From Streptomyces regalis (GTDB lineage Bacteria; Actinomycetota; Actinomycetes; Streptomycetales; Streptomycetaceae), in NCBI RefSeq assembly GCF_001509475.1, contig NZ_LLZG01000422.1, forward strand, positions 1 to 21,788: a stretch of 21,788 nt of DNA. Reading direction: 5' to 3'. Position 1 is the stretch's first letter. The number at the start of each line of letters is the position of its first letter. The notes under the pieces are model-generated. The model had not been told where the DNA came from and did not search any database. It worked only from the letters and a program-made list of their open reading frames with translations. Position numbers and translations under genes: made by a program. Below, in pieces: positions 14,607 to 21,688 of the stretch.

Positions 14607-15488
14607 TCAGTCGAGCCCGGCCAGCCGCTGCACGGCGGGAGCCGCGAAGTTCTCGATGAACGCCGCCGGTTCGCCGGTGCGCGGGGCGAGGATCACCGTG
14701 TCGATGCCAAGCTTCGAGTAGCCCGCGATGTCCCGGGTGAAGGCGTCGAGGTCGCCCTCGACGGCCGCCTCGCCCATGTACAGGACGGTCTTGCGGATCT
14801 CCTCGTAGTCGCGCCCCTCGGTGTCGCAGTGGCCGCGCAGCACGTCGAGCTTGTGCCTGACCTCCTCCGGGGAGGTGGTGAACAGGTTGCACGCGTCGCC
14901 GTAGCGGGCCACCAGCCGCAGCGTCTTCTTCTCGCCGCCCCCGCCGATCATAATCTCGGGGTGCGGGGCGCTGACCGGCGCCGGCACGCAGAGGGTCTCG
15001 GCCAGCCGGTAGTGCTCGCCCTCGAAGGGGCCGTTGGCCTCCGGGTCCCACATCTGCAGGCAGATCCGCAGGGTCTCCTCCAGTCGCTCGAAGCGCTCGG
15101 CGACCGGCGGGAACGGCACGCCGAGCCCCTCGTGCTCCCGGTCGTACCAGGCGGCGCCGATCCCGAGGGTGGCCCGGCCGCCGGACAGGACGTCGAGCGA
15201 GGTGGCGATCTTGGCGAGCAGGCCGGGGTGGCGGTAGGTCACGCCGGTCACCAGGGCGCCGAGGCGGACGGTGGAGGTGTGGGCGGCGAGGTAGCCGAGG
15301 GTCGTGTAGGCCTCCAGCATGGGGTCCTCGGCGCGGTCGTTGAACTCCATCTGGAAGTAGTGGTCCATCACCGACAGCCAGCTCACGCCGGCCGCCTCGG
15401 CGGCGGCGCCCGCGGCGGCGAGTTCGGCACCGAGCGCGGGGCCTCCTCCGGGATGGTCGAACCGATTGATGTGCACGCCGACCCGCAT
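14607..15488 (-). CDS. LLM class F420-dependent oxidoreductase
   Basis: A 293-residue luciferase-like TIM-barrel protein of the actinobacterial group that uses coenzyme F420. Family stretches are SVMDHYFQMEFNDRAEDPMLEAYTTLGYLA, TVRLGALVTGVTYRHPGLLAKI, LDVLSGGRATLGIGAAWY and the C-terminal PEIMIGGGGEKKTLRLVARYGDACNL. They resemble the TIGR03560-like proteins related to Rv1855c. Such enzymes transfer hydride from reduced F420 to poorly known substrates. ATG 15488 (MRVGVHINRFDHPGG) has GGAG upstream and a clear promoter. It lies downstream of an ArsR-type regulator on the same strand. The promoter overlaps that gene's stop codon, so it is probably transcribed separately and may be under that regulator. 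F420 use is a family inference. Confidence 0.92.
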   Translation of the reverse strand: MRVGVHINRFDHPGGGPALGAELAAAGAAAEAAGVSWLSVMDHYFQMEFNDRAEDPMLEAYTTLGYLAAHTSTVRLGALVTGVTYRHPGLLAKIATSLDVLSGGRATLGIGAAWYDREHEGLGVPFPPVAERFERLEETLRICLQMWDPEANGPFEGEHYRLAETLCVPAPVSAPHPEIMIGGGGEKKTLRLVARYGDACNLFTTSPEEVRHKLDVLRGHCDTEGRDYEEIRKTVLYMGEAAVEGDLDAFTRDIAGYSKLGIDTVILAPRTGEPAAFIENFAAPAVQRLAGLD

Positions 15489-15529
15489 GTTCTGTCTCCG
15501 TTCACCGGGACCTTGCACCGACCCTGACG

Positions 15530-15560
15530 ACGCTAGAACTTCGAGCGCTCTCGAGGTCAA
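15530..15560 (-). promoter_or_regulatory. Promoter with embedded palindrome for the LLM oxidoreductase
   Basis: On the minus strand TTGACC (15560-15555) and TAGCGT (15535-15530) are separated by 19 bases. The spacer contains TCGAG-CGCT-CTCGA (15541-15554), a 5-4-5 inverted repeat. The -35 overlaps the stop codon of the upstream ArsR-type gene. A repressor bound to the spacer would block this promoter. Confidence 0.6.
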
Positions 15561-16537
15561 GCCCGGCCGGCGAGTTGGTCCCCGAGCGCGGTACGCCGGT
15601 ACAGCACCCGCCGTCCGTCCCGGGCCCGGGTGACGAGTCCCGTCGCGTGCAGCACCTTCAGGTGCTGGGAGACCGCGCTGGGCGTCACACCGAGGCGACG
15701 GGCGACCTCGACCGTGGGCAGCGGTTCGGCGAGCATCCGCAGGACGGTGGTGCGGGGTGCGCCTAGCAGCGCGGTGAGTGCGGAGGTGTCGGGCTCGGGT
15801 TCCGGTTCCCACAGGGTCGCGGCGCCCCGGCTGGGATAGGCGAGCATCGGAGGTTCGTCGGCGCTGACCGGGGGCGCGGGTTTGTGCGCGAACAGGGACG
15901 GCACCAGGCGCAGCCCGCGCCCCGATCCGTCCACCTCGTGCCGGCCGATCATCTGGTCGACGCGCAGGACGCCGTCGCGCCAGCGCACGTTGCGGTGCAG
16001 GTCGGAGAAGAGCAGGTGGGCTCCGCCCGTGGCCAGCTGCCGGGCGCGGTGGGTGATGTCGGCCTCCAGTACCAGCCGCATCCGTGACCAGTCCGGACGG
16101 ATGGCCAACTCCCAGTATCTGAACAGGAGTTCGCACATTCCCTCCAGCATCTCCGCCACGGGGGCGTCGCCGGGTGCGGTGATCTGGTGCAGGGCGTCCG
16201 GGAGGGGGTGCGGGGCATGGGTCGTGAGCAGGTCGCGTCGTACGAGATCCGGTGGCGTCGCCCGGACGACGGCGAGCTGGTCCTCCAGCGCGGGCGCGAA
16301 GGTCGTCGGGCGCGGGGTCAGGAAGTCGGGCAGGGTCAGGTTCTGTCCCACCAGGGCCCGCAGCAGCCGGGCGTCGGCGGGGTCGAGACGATCGAGCACC
16401 GCGCGGCGCCACGAGGTGTGCAGGGGAAAGAGGGCGGGGGCGCGCAGGGCCCGCAGGCTGCCCATGACCTCGCGCAACGGCGAGATCGCGAACCGGGTGT
16501 CCGCGAGGTCGTCGACGTCGAGCAGGAAGCTGATCAT
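15557..16537 (-). CDS. ArsR-type winged-helix regulator with a large N-terminal domain
   Basis: A 326-residue regulator. The last 60 residues form an ArsR-like winged helix: TVEVARRLGVTPSAVSQHLKVLHATGLVTRARDGRRVLYRRT. The first about 240 residues match the layout of actinobacterial proteins with a DUF5937-type sensor domain (ISFLLDVDDLADTRFAISPLREV.GSLRAL at the start). No paired Cys or His metal-site cluster is visible, so it is probably not a metal sensor. ATG 16537 reads MISFLLD, the conserved N-terminus; a longer start would add nine unconserved residues. Divergent from an MFS exporter with 56 bases between, and upstream of the LLM oxidoreductase on the same strand, it could control either. 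The ligand is unknown. Confidence 0.9.
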   Translation of the reverse strand: MISFLLDVDDLADTRFAISPLREVMGSLRALRAPALFPLHTSWRRAVLDRLDPADARLLRALVGQNLTLPDFLTPRPTTFAPALEDQLAVVRATPPDLVRRDLLTTHAPHPLPDALHQITAPGDAPVAEMLEGMCELLFRYWELAIRPDWSRMRLVLEADITHRARQLATGGAHLLFSDLHRNVRWRDGVLRVDQMIGRHEVDGSGRGLRLVPSLFAHKPAPPVSADEPPMLAYPSRGAATLWEPEPEPDTSALTALLGAPRTTVLRMLAEPLPTVEVARRLGVTPSAVSQHLKVLHATGLVTRARDGRRVLYRRTALGDQLAGRA

Positions 16538-16593
16538 TAAGCCCCGGGCTACATCCTTTGGCAACCGGCCGTCGCCGCCGTGGACTTCGGCGT

Positions 16594-17823
16594 ATGACGG
16601 ATCACAACCACCGGCAGACTACCTCCGCGATTTCGCTGCTCGGCTTCGCGTGCGGCGTCGCCGTGGGCAATGTCTACTTCCCGCAGGCGATCGGCCCGTT
16701 GGTGGCCTCGGGGCTGGGTGTCTCCCCCGACGCGGCCGCCACGGTGGTCACCGCGACCCAGTTCGGCTACGCGGCGGGCATCTTCCTGCTCGTCCCGCTC
16801 GGCGACCGGTTGCGCCCCCGTCGGCTGCTCGTCACCCTGCTCACGCTGACCGGCCTCGGCCTGCTCGCCGCGAGCACGGCGCAGGCGCTGATGCCGCTGG
16901 TCGCCGCGAGCGCCCTCGTCGGCACGGCCACGGTGATCGCCCCGCTGGTCGGCCCGCTGGCGGCCGGTATGGTCCCCGCCGAGCGGCGCGGCAGGGTCAG
17001 CGGCACCCTGCTCAGCGGCGCCCTCGCCGGCATGCTGCTGTCCCGCGCTGTCGGCGGCTCCCTCGGCGACTGGCTGGGCTGGCGGGCGCCGTACGTCCTC
17101 GCCGCCGCGCTGTCCCTCACGGTCGCCGCTCTGCTGGCCCGCCTGCTGCCCGCACTGCCCCGAGCCGCCGCGGCCCCCTACCCGGCCCTGCTCGCGGCAC
17201 CGCTGCGGCTGCTGCGCACCGAGCCCGAGCTGCGGCGCTCGTGCCTGTACCAGGCGACGGTGTTCGCCGGGTTCTGCGCGGTGTGGACCGGGGTGGCGCT
17301 GCTGCTCACGGGCCCGGTGTACGGCATGAGCGCGAAAGCGACCGGGCTGCTGGCCCTCGTCAACGCCGCGACGATGCTGTGCACGCCGGTCGCGGGGCGG
17401 CTGGTGGACCGCCGGGGCCCGGACCGGGTCAATCTCGTGTGCTTCCTCGTGGTCGGCGTGTCGGCGGTGGTGCTGACGTTCGGCGGCCTGGGCGGGGCGC
17501 CCGGGCTGAGCGCGCTGGTCGTCGGCACGCTGCTGCTCGACATCGGCATGCAGTCCGGGATGGTCGCCAACCAGGTGCGGATCTACGGCCTCGGCGCGGA
17601 TGTCCGCAGCCGTCTCAGCACCGCGTACATGACCTGCGCCTACCTCGGTGGCACGGTCGGCTCCTGGCTGGGCGCCCGCGCCTACGGCCGCTTCGGGTGG
17701 AGCGGCGTGTGCGTGCTGGTCGCGGCGCTCACTGCCGTGGCGCTCGCCCGCCATCTGCTCACACGCGTTCGGCCTCTGCCTGCTCCTGCTTCTTCGAAGC
17801 ACGCAGGCTGGTCACCGTCGTGA
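16594..17823 (+). CDS. MFS transporter (DHA1-like)
   Basis: A 409-residue major facilitator protein with about 12 hydrophobic helices. Motif A appears as GDRLRPRRL after helix 2, and the antiporter-type motif C region as SGTLLSGALAGMLLSRAVGG in helix 5. A second motif-A-like GRLVDRRGPDRV lies in the C-terminal half. These features suit a drug or metabolite:H+ exporter of 12-helix type. The start ATG 16594 (MTDHNHRQTT) is followed directly by helix 1. It is divergent from the ArsR-type regulator, its probable controller. The final residues (about RPLPAPASSKHAGWSPS) are encoded antisense over the last 65 bases of the TerC pseudogene, so the C-terminal tail may be a product of rearrangement. Substrate unknown. 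Confidence 0.93.
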   Translation: MTDHNHRQTTSAISLLGFACGVAVGNVYFPQAIGPLVASGLGVSPDAAATVVTATQFGYAAGIFLLVPLGDRLRPRRLLVTLLTLTGLGLLAASTAQALMPLVAASALVGTATVIAPLVGPLAAGMVPAERRGRVSGTLLSGALAGMLLSRAVGGSLGDWLGWRAPYVLAAALSLTVAALLARLLPALPRAAAAPYPALLAAPLRLLRTEPELRRSCLYQATVFAGFCAVWTGVALLLTGPVYGMSAKATGLLALVNAATMLCTPVAGRLVDRRGPDRVNLVCFLVVGVSAVVLTFGGLGGAPGLSALVVGTLLLDIGMQSGMVANQVRIYGLGADVRSRLSTAYMTCAYLGGTVGSWLGARAYGRFGWSGVCVLVAALTAVALARHLLTRVRPLPAPASSKHAGWSPS

Positions 17824-18639
17824 CCGCGAGGACGAGCACGATGAAGCCGAGCGAGAAGGGGATGCTGATCTCGGGGACGTGGACACCGGACTTGTGCAGC
17901 GCGTGCAGCGCGTGCAGCGCGTGCAGCGCGTGCAGCGCGTGCAGCGCGTGCAGCGCGTGCAGCGCGTGCAGCACCAGCTTGACGCCGATGAAGCCGAGGA
18001 TGATCGACAGGCCGTAGCTGAGGTGGACCAGCTTCTTCAGCAAGCCGCCGATGAGGAAGTACAGCTGCCTGAGACCCATCAGCGCGAAGGCGTTGGCCGT
18101 GAAGACGATGTACGGGTCCTGGGTCAGCCCGTAGATGGCGAGAATGGAGTCGAGCGCGAACAGGACGTCGGTGGAGCCGATCGCGAGCATCACGACCAGC
18201 ATCGGGGTCATGATCCGCTTGCCGTTCTCATCTTCAGCAGGTTGTTCTCCTGGTACTCCTCGTCGTGCTCGTCCTTGCGGGCGTCCTGGACCAGCTTCCA
18301 GGCGGTCCAGATCAGGAAGGCGCCGAAGAGGTAGAACACCCAGGAGAACGCGGAGGGAACCGCGAACTTCCCCATAATCAGGACGAAGACGAAGAGGTTG
18401 TCGACACTGAGCGACTTCTCGGTGATGTACCCGGCGAAGAACTCGCCCGTCGGCTTGCCACCCCCGTAGATGAACAGGCCGAGGCCGAACAGACAGGCCA
18501 GGACGATCCAGACGACCGTCCACGTCCCCGCCTCCCGGATGGAGACGTCGTGGGGTTTGCGACCGACGAAGAAGTCCACGGCGACGAGCGCGCACAGGAC
18601 GACGATGGTCAGCAGCCAGACGGAGAGGGAGACGTTCAC
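17759..18639 (-). pseudogene. TerC family membrane protein, frameshifted with two internal deletions
   Basis: A decayed relative of the tellurium-resistance/manganese-export TerC family. From a GTG at 18639 the frame reads MNVSLSVWLLTIVVLCALVAVDF and the family motif EKSLSVDNLFVFVLIM, then jumps from GKFAVPS to AFSWVFYLFGAF. The roughly 30 residues of a helix and loop expected there are missing, in frame. After EYQENNLLK a second deletion of about 20 codons breaks the frame; the first frame stops at 18208. The other frame resumes at ENGKRIMTPMLVVMLAIGSTDVLFALDS. The conserved DSIPAI is DSILAI here. The C-terminal half also holds an expanded Leu-His-Ala repeat. The 3' end overlaps the MFS gene by 65 bases. 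A working protein is very unlikely. Confidence 0.9.
17894..17972. repeat. 9-bp tandem repeat expansion inside the TerC pseudogene
   Basis: GTGCAGC occurs nine times with a strict 9-bp period (unit GTGCAGCGC) and no internal variation. On the TerC strand it encodes Leu-His followed by eight Ala-Leu-His units. From memory of the family, intact TerC proteins have only LHALH here, so about seven units were added, most likely by replication slippage. Confidence 0.92.
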
Positions 18640-18669
18640 CCGGCAAGCGCCAGGTCACACAGCAGCCAC

Positions 18670-18704
18670 CCGCCGTACGGCGGGCAGGTTCCGCCGAACG
18701 GCGG
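18670..18704. promoter_or_regulatory. Twin palindromic operators upstream of the hydrolase gene
   Basis: CCGCCG-TA-CGGCGG (18670-18683) and CCGCCG-AA-CGGCGG (18691-18704) are two perfect 6-2-6 palindromes with identical arms. Their centres are 21 bases apart, two helical turns, so two dimers could bind the same DNA face. They lie between the TerC remnant and the alpha/beta hydrolase. The binding protein is unknown. Confidence 0.6.
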
Positions 18705-18722
18705 CCCCTCCGCTCGGGGCCG
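18702..18722. terminator. Short hairpin next to the twin palindromes
   Basis: CGGCCCC and GGGGCCG form a 7-bp stem with a 7-base loop. It could be a weak terminator or a leader hairpin of the hydrolase mRNA; the stem is short, so either reading is tentative. Confidence 0.35.
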
Positions 18723-18785
18723 GTACGCGGATCATGACGACAGAGCCGCCGGGCACATCTACGTGCCCCCGTGTGAGGAGAAGCC

Positions 18786-19760
18786 ATGACTCAGGTCCCG
18801 CCCCCGTTCGATCCCGAGCTCGCTGCCGCCCTGGAGCTCATCAAGGACGTGGTTTCGCCCGGCTTCACGATGGACGAGATAGCCGACATCCGCCAGGGTC
18901 CGGGGATCCAGATGCTGGCCCAGCTGGATCTGACCATGGACGGCTTCTTCGAGGTCGAGGACAGGTCGGTGCCGGGTCCCGCGGGCGCGCCGGAGATCTC
19001 CCTGCTGATCTGCCGGCCGGCCACCCCGCCGGCCGCCGGTCCGCGGCCGGTGATCTACCACGTCCATGGCGGCGGCCTGGTCATCGGCAACAACCGCGTC
19101 GGCGTCGACGTGGCCCTGGCCTGGGCGAAGGAGCTGGACGCGGTCGTGGTGTCCGTGGAGTACCGGCTCGCGCCCGAGCACCCGTACCCGGCGCAGATCG
19201 AGGACGTGTACGCCGGTCTGGAGTGGACGGCGAAGCACGCCGCCGAGCTCGACGGTGACCCGCAGCGGATCGTCGTGGCCGGTGCGAGCGCCGGCGGCGG
19301 GCTGTCCGCGGCGCTGGCGCTGCTGACCCGGGACCGCGGGGGCCCGGAGCTGATCGGCCAGCTGCTGATGTGCCCGATGCTGGACGACCGCAACGACTCT
19401 CCGTCCGTGCACCAGATGGCGGGCCTCGGCGTCTGGGACCGTACGGCCAACGAGACCGGCTGGACGGCGCTGCTCGGCGAGCGCCGGGGCGGCGCCGACG
19501 TGCCGGCGTACGCGGCGCCGGCCCGCGCCGAGGACCTGTCCGGGCTGCCCCCGGCCTTCCTGGACGTCGGTTCCGCGGAGACCTTCCGCGACGAGGTCGT
19601 CGCCTACGCCTCCCGGCTCTGGGAGGCCGGCGGGGTGGCCGAGCTGCATGTGTGGCCCGGCGGCTTCCACGGCTTCGACGGCTTCGCGCCTCAGGCGGCG
19701 CTGTCGCAGGCATGCCGGGCGGCGCAGCTGGCGTGGCTGACGAGGCTGCTGGGCAGCTGA
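18786..19760 (+). CDS. Alpha/beta hydrolase (hormone-sensitive-lipase type esterase)
   Basis: A 324-residue esterase of the HSL/family IV group. The oxyanion-hole motif HGGG is at 94-97, followed by the conserved VSVEYRLAPEHPYPAQIED. The nucleophile elbow is GASAGG with Ser168. The acid residue lies in LDVGSAETFRDE and the catalytic His in GGFHGFDGF near residue 300, so the triad is complete. Such enzymes cleave short-chain acyl esters in the cytoplasm; no signal peptide is seen. ATG 18786 has an excellent Shine-Dalgarno, GAGGAGAAG. It appears to be a single gene, preceded by a pair of palindromes and followed by a tandem repeat. The physiological ester is unknown. Confidence 0.94.
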   Translation: MTQVPPPFDPELAAALELIKDVVSPGFTMDEIADIRQGPGIQMLAQLDLTMDGFFEVEDRSVPGPAGAPEISLLICRPATPPAAGPRPVIYHVHGGGLVIGNNRVGVDVALAWAKELDAVVVSVEYRLAPEHPYPAQIEDVYAGLEWTAKHAAELDGDPQRIVVAGASAGGGLSAALALLTRDRGGPELIGQLLMCPMLDDRNDSPSVHQMAGLGVWDRTANETGWTALLGERRGGADVPAYAAPARAEDLSGLPPAFLDVGSAETFRDEVVAYASRLWEAGGVAELHVWPGGFHGFDGFAPQAALSQACRAAQLAWLTRLLGS

Positions 19761-19832
19761 AGCAGTGTGGGGGGCTGCAGCGCGCCTACTCGTCTGCCGG
19801 ATCCCGTGGCTTTGCGGGTGCGGGTGGTAGGT

Positions 19833-20064
19833 GGCTTGTCGCGCAGTTCCCCGCGCCCCTCGGGTGGGATGCCTTGCCCGGCGCTTTGAAGCAGGCGGAC
19901 ATCGACGGCACCCACCGCACACGGCTTGTCGCGCAGTTCCCCGCGCCCCTTGGGTGGGGTGTCCTGTTCGGCGCTTTGAAGCAGGCGGACATCGACGGCA
20001 CCCACCGCACACGGCTTGTCGCGCAGTTCCCCGCGCCCCTTGGGTGGGGTGTCTTGTTCGGCGA
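19833..20064. repeat. 90-bp tandem repeat, 2.6 copies, with the Streptomyces GCAGTTCCCCGCGCCCC element
   Basis: Copy 1 spans 19833-19922, copy 2 19923-20012, and copy 3 is recognisable for 52 bases (20013-20064) before it fades. Each starts GGCTTGTCGCGCAGTTCC and continues CCGCGCCCC. Copies 1 and 2 differ at about six bases around positions 30-50 and are otherwise identical; copies 2 and 3 differ by one base. The core matches a sequence widely scattered between genes in Streptomyces, where it often forms a hairpin with an inverted partner. Here only one arm is present. The rest of the 19761-20136 gap shows no gene. Frames across the repeat are open but look spurious. Confidence 0.93.
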
Positions 20065-20136
20065 TGGGAAGAGGACGGACGTGCTGGGCCGGGCGCGGGC
20101 TCCCCGCCGGTTGACGCCATGCCGCACCATGAGCCT

Positions 20137-21129
20137 ATGAAAGAGCTGGCCGGACGTCTGACCGCGTTGGATCCGGATGCCGGTGCCGCCGTCCGGGTCA
20201 TCGCGTACTTCGATCGGCTCGCCGAGTCGCGGGCCGGGCTGGAGGCGTTGGTGCGCGGTGCCGCCGTGCTGGCCGGGGTGCCGGCGCGGCTGGTGGACGT
20301 GGATCGGCGGGTGCATGTCCGGGTCGAGACCGATGGGACGCGCCGGGAGAGCGAGGTGGCGCCGGATGCCGCCTGGCCCTGCGCCGCGCTGACGCCGGGC
20401 GGTGCTCCGGCGCTGTGGCTGGAGCGGGCTCAGGAGGCGGAGCCGAGCGTCGTCGACGCGGTGATCCTGGAGCGGGCCGCCGGGGCGATACGGCTCGTTC
20501 TCGACCGGACGCGCGGGCGGGCGCCGGCCGATGACCCCGCGCTGGTCGAGACCGTCCTCGACGCCACGGCGCCGGAAGCGGCCCGGCTGCACGCGGCCCG
20601 GCGGCTGGGGCTCGACCCCGCCGCTCCGGCCCGTGTCCTCGCCCCGCTGGAGGGCCGCCCCCGCATCGTCCCCGCGCTCTCGGATGCCGAGCCGCCCGCC
20701 GGCCGCGTGGGGGTGGGTCCCGCCGTCCCGGTGCTCGACCTGCCGCGCTCCTGGTCGCAGGCCCGCATCGCACTGCGGTTCACGGCCGAGGGCACCGCGC
20801 AGGACCCGGGTCCGGGCGTCGTGTACGCGGACGAGCTGGGCGATGTCGCCCTCCTTGCCGGCCTGGTCGTACCGGGCGCCGAGCCGCCGCCCGACGTACA
20901 GGCCCTGGAGGCGGCCGCGGCGGCCGCGCCCTGGCTGCCGGCCACGCTGCACGCCGTCGCCTCGACGGTGAGCCTGCGGGCGGCGGCGGCCGAGATCAAC
21001 GTCCACCACTCCACACTCCAGGAGCGACTGGCCCACGCCGAGCACCTGTTGGGCTGGCCCCTGCGCACCCCGCAGGGCCGGTTCCGGCTGGGGCTGGCAC
21101 TGGCGATGCGACACCTGGCGCGCCCCTAG
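20137..21129 (+). CDS. PucR-type helix-turn-helix regulator
   Basis: A 330-residue protein whose C-terminus (about 275-330) matches the PucR-type helix-turn-helix domain: TLHAVASTVSLRAAAAEINVHHSTLQERLAHAEHLLGWPLRTPQGRFRLGLALAMRHL. The NVHHSTLQERLAHAE segment replaces the more usual VHRNTLRYRL. The N-terminal 200 residues are Ala/Arg/Val-rich with no recognisable ligand domain. Such actinobacterial proteins are usually regulators of unknown signal. ATG 20137 (MKELAGRL) is preferred; an in-frame ATG at 20119 is possible, and neither has a strong Shine-Dalgarno. The frame stays open back through the tandem repeat, but that part is unlikely to be translated. No obvious target gene lies nearby. 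Confidence 0.87.
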   Translation: MKELAGRLTALDPDAGAAVRVIAYFDRLAESRAGLEALVRGAAVLAGVPARLVDVDRRVHVRVETDGTRRESEVAPDAAWPCAALTPGGAPALWLERAQEAEPSVVDAVILERAAGAIRLVLDRTRGRAPADDPALVETVLDATAPEAARLHAARRLGLDPAAPARVLAPLEGRPRIVPALSDAEPPAGRVGVGPAVPVLDLPRSWSQARIALRFTAEGTAQDPGPGVVYADELGDVALLAGLVVPGAEPPPDVQALEAAAAAAPWLPATLHAVASTVSLRAAAAEINVHHSTLQERLAHAEHLLGWPLRTPQGRFRLGLALAMRHLARP

Positions 21130-21160
21130 GGCAGGCCGCGGCCTCAGGGGGTGGCCACCG

Positions 21161-21514
21161 TCACCGGAACTCGTGCACAACCTCGATCGTGCCGACGATG
21201 TGGGCGTTGAACTCGTCGAGCTCCTCGGCGGGCACCCACAGCTCGAGGATCGTCTCGCCGCCCGCCTGCTGCACGGGGTAGCGGCGCAGGAACTCCGACA
21301 CGACCTCGAAGCGGGTCACGAAGCCGGCGCCGTCGTGCTTGACGTTCCAGTCCCGGGCGATCTTCACCGCGTAGGCCTCGTTGAGCACCGGGTAGAAGAT
21401 CGGCTGCTCGGGCAACCGCGGCGGCCAGGCACGCCAGTCGAGTGCGCGAACCAGGTCCAGTTCTTTGGGGCCGGTGGGTCGCCACAAGGTGGTGGTCGGG
21501 GGCGGGCTGATCAT
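21161..21514 (-). CDS. Conserved small actinobacterial protein of unknown function
   Basis: A 117-residue protein. Its core (LWRPTGPKELDLV, WPPRLPEQPIFYPVLNEAYAVKIARDWN, GFVTRFEVVSEFLRRYPVQ, LELWVPAEELDEFNAHIVGTIEV) is a type I recall from many Streptomyces genomes. It is sometimes labelled ADP-ribosylation/crystallin J1-like, a label that the sequence itself does not support. It has no signal peptide, membrane helix or catalytic motif. Aromatic and charged residues alternate in a way that suggests a compact alpha/beta fold. The start at ATG 21514 lacks a Shine-Dalgarno; GTAGGTAT about 10 bases upstream could be a -10 for a leaderless mRNA. It converges on the PucR-type gene with 31 bases between stops. 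Function unknown. Confidence 0.8.
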   Translation of the reverse strand: MISPPPTTTLWRPTGPKELDLVRALDWRAWPPRLPEQPIFYPVLNEAYAVKIARDWNVKHDGAGFVTRFEVVSEFLRRYPVQQAGGETILELWVPAEELDEFNAHIVGTIEVVHEFR

Positions 21515-21583
21515 GGGACGGGACGATACCTACGCAGCGAGCGCGACGGCCAAGGAGTTTCACGGGGTTCACGGAATTTCGCA

Positions 21584-21604
21584 CAGTGCTTGCAGTGCTT
21601 GCAG
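21584..21604. repeat. 9-bp direct repeat upstream of the terminal MarR-like gene
   Basis: CAGTGCTTG is present twice in immediate succession (21584-21592, 21593-21601), followed by CAG. It lies about 85 bases ahead of the final gene in a relatively A/T-rich intergenic stretch, and may be a regulator binding site. Confidence 0.45.
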
Positions 21605-21645
21605 ACGCGCTCTACACGCATTCGCTGGAAATTTCACGTATGGCC

Positions 21646-21667
21646 TATCCTGGAGGTCATTCACCTC
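21646..21667 (+). promoter_or_regulatory. Candidate -10 and small inverted repeat of the terminal gene
   Basis: TATCCT (21646-21651) fits TANNNT, and GAGGT-CATTC-ACCTC (21653-21667) is a perfect 5-5-5 inverted repeat over the predicted transcript start. A Shine-Dalgarno GGAGG follows at 21673-21677. The repeat may be an autoregulatory site. Confidence 0.4.
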
Positions 21668-21688
21668 GGGACGGAGGAAACCGGCGCC

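Noticed and set aside
17894..17972. CRISPR-like array
   Set aside because: The units are 9 bp, contiguous and without spacers; this is a simple tandem repeat.
15882..18334. Plus-strand frames with Cys-Ser-Ala or Val-Gln-Arg repeats
   Set aside because: These are readings of the 9-bp repeat of the TerC remnant in other frames, not separate repeat proteins.
19831..20136. An N-terminal extension of the PucR-type protein through the 90-bp repeat
   Set aside because: The extension is encoded by a non-coding dispersed repeat, gives Arg/Pro-rich sequence without family similarity, and no start signal is present.
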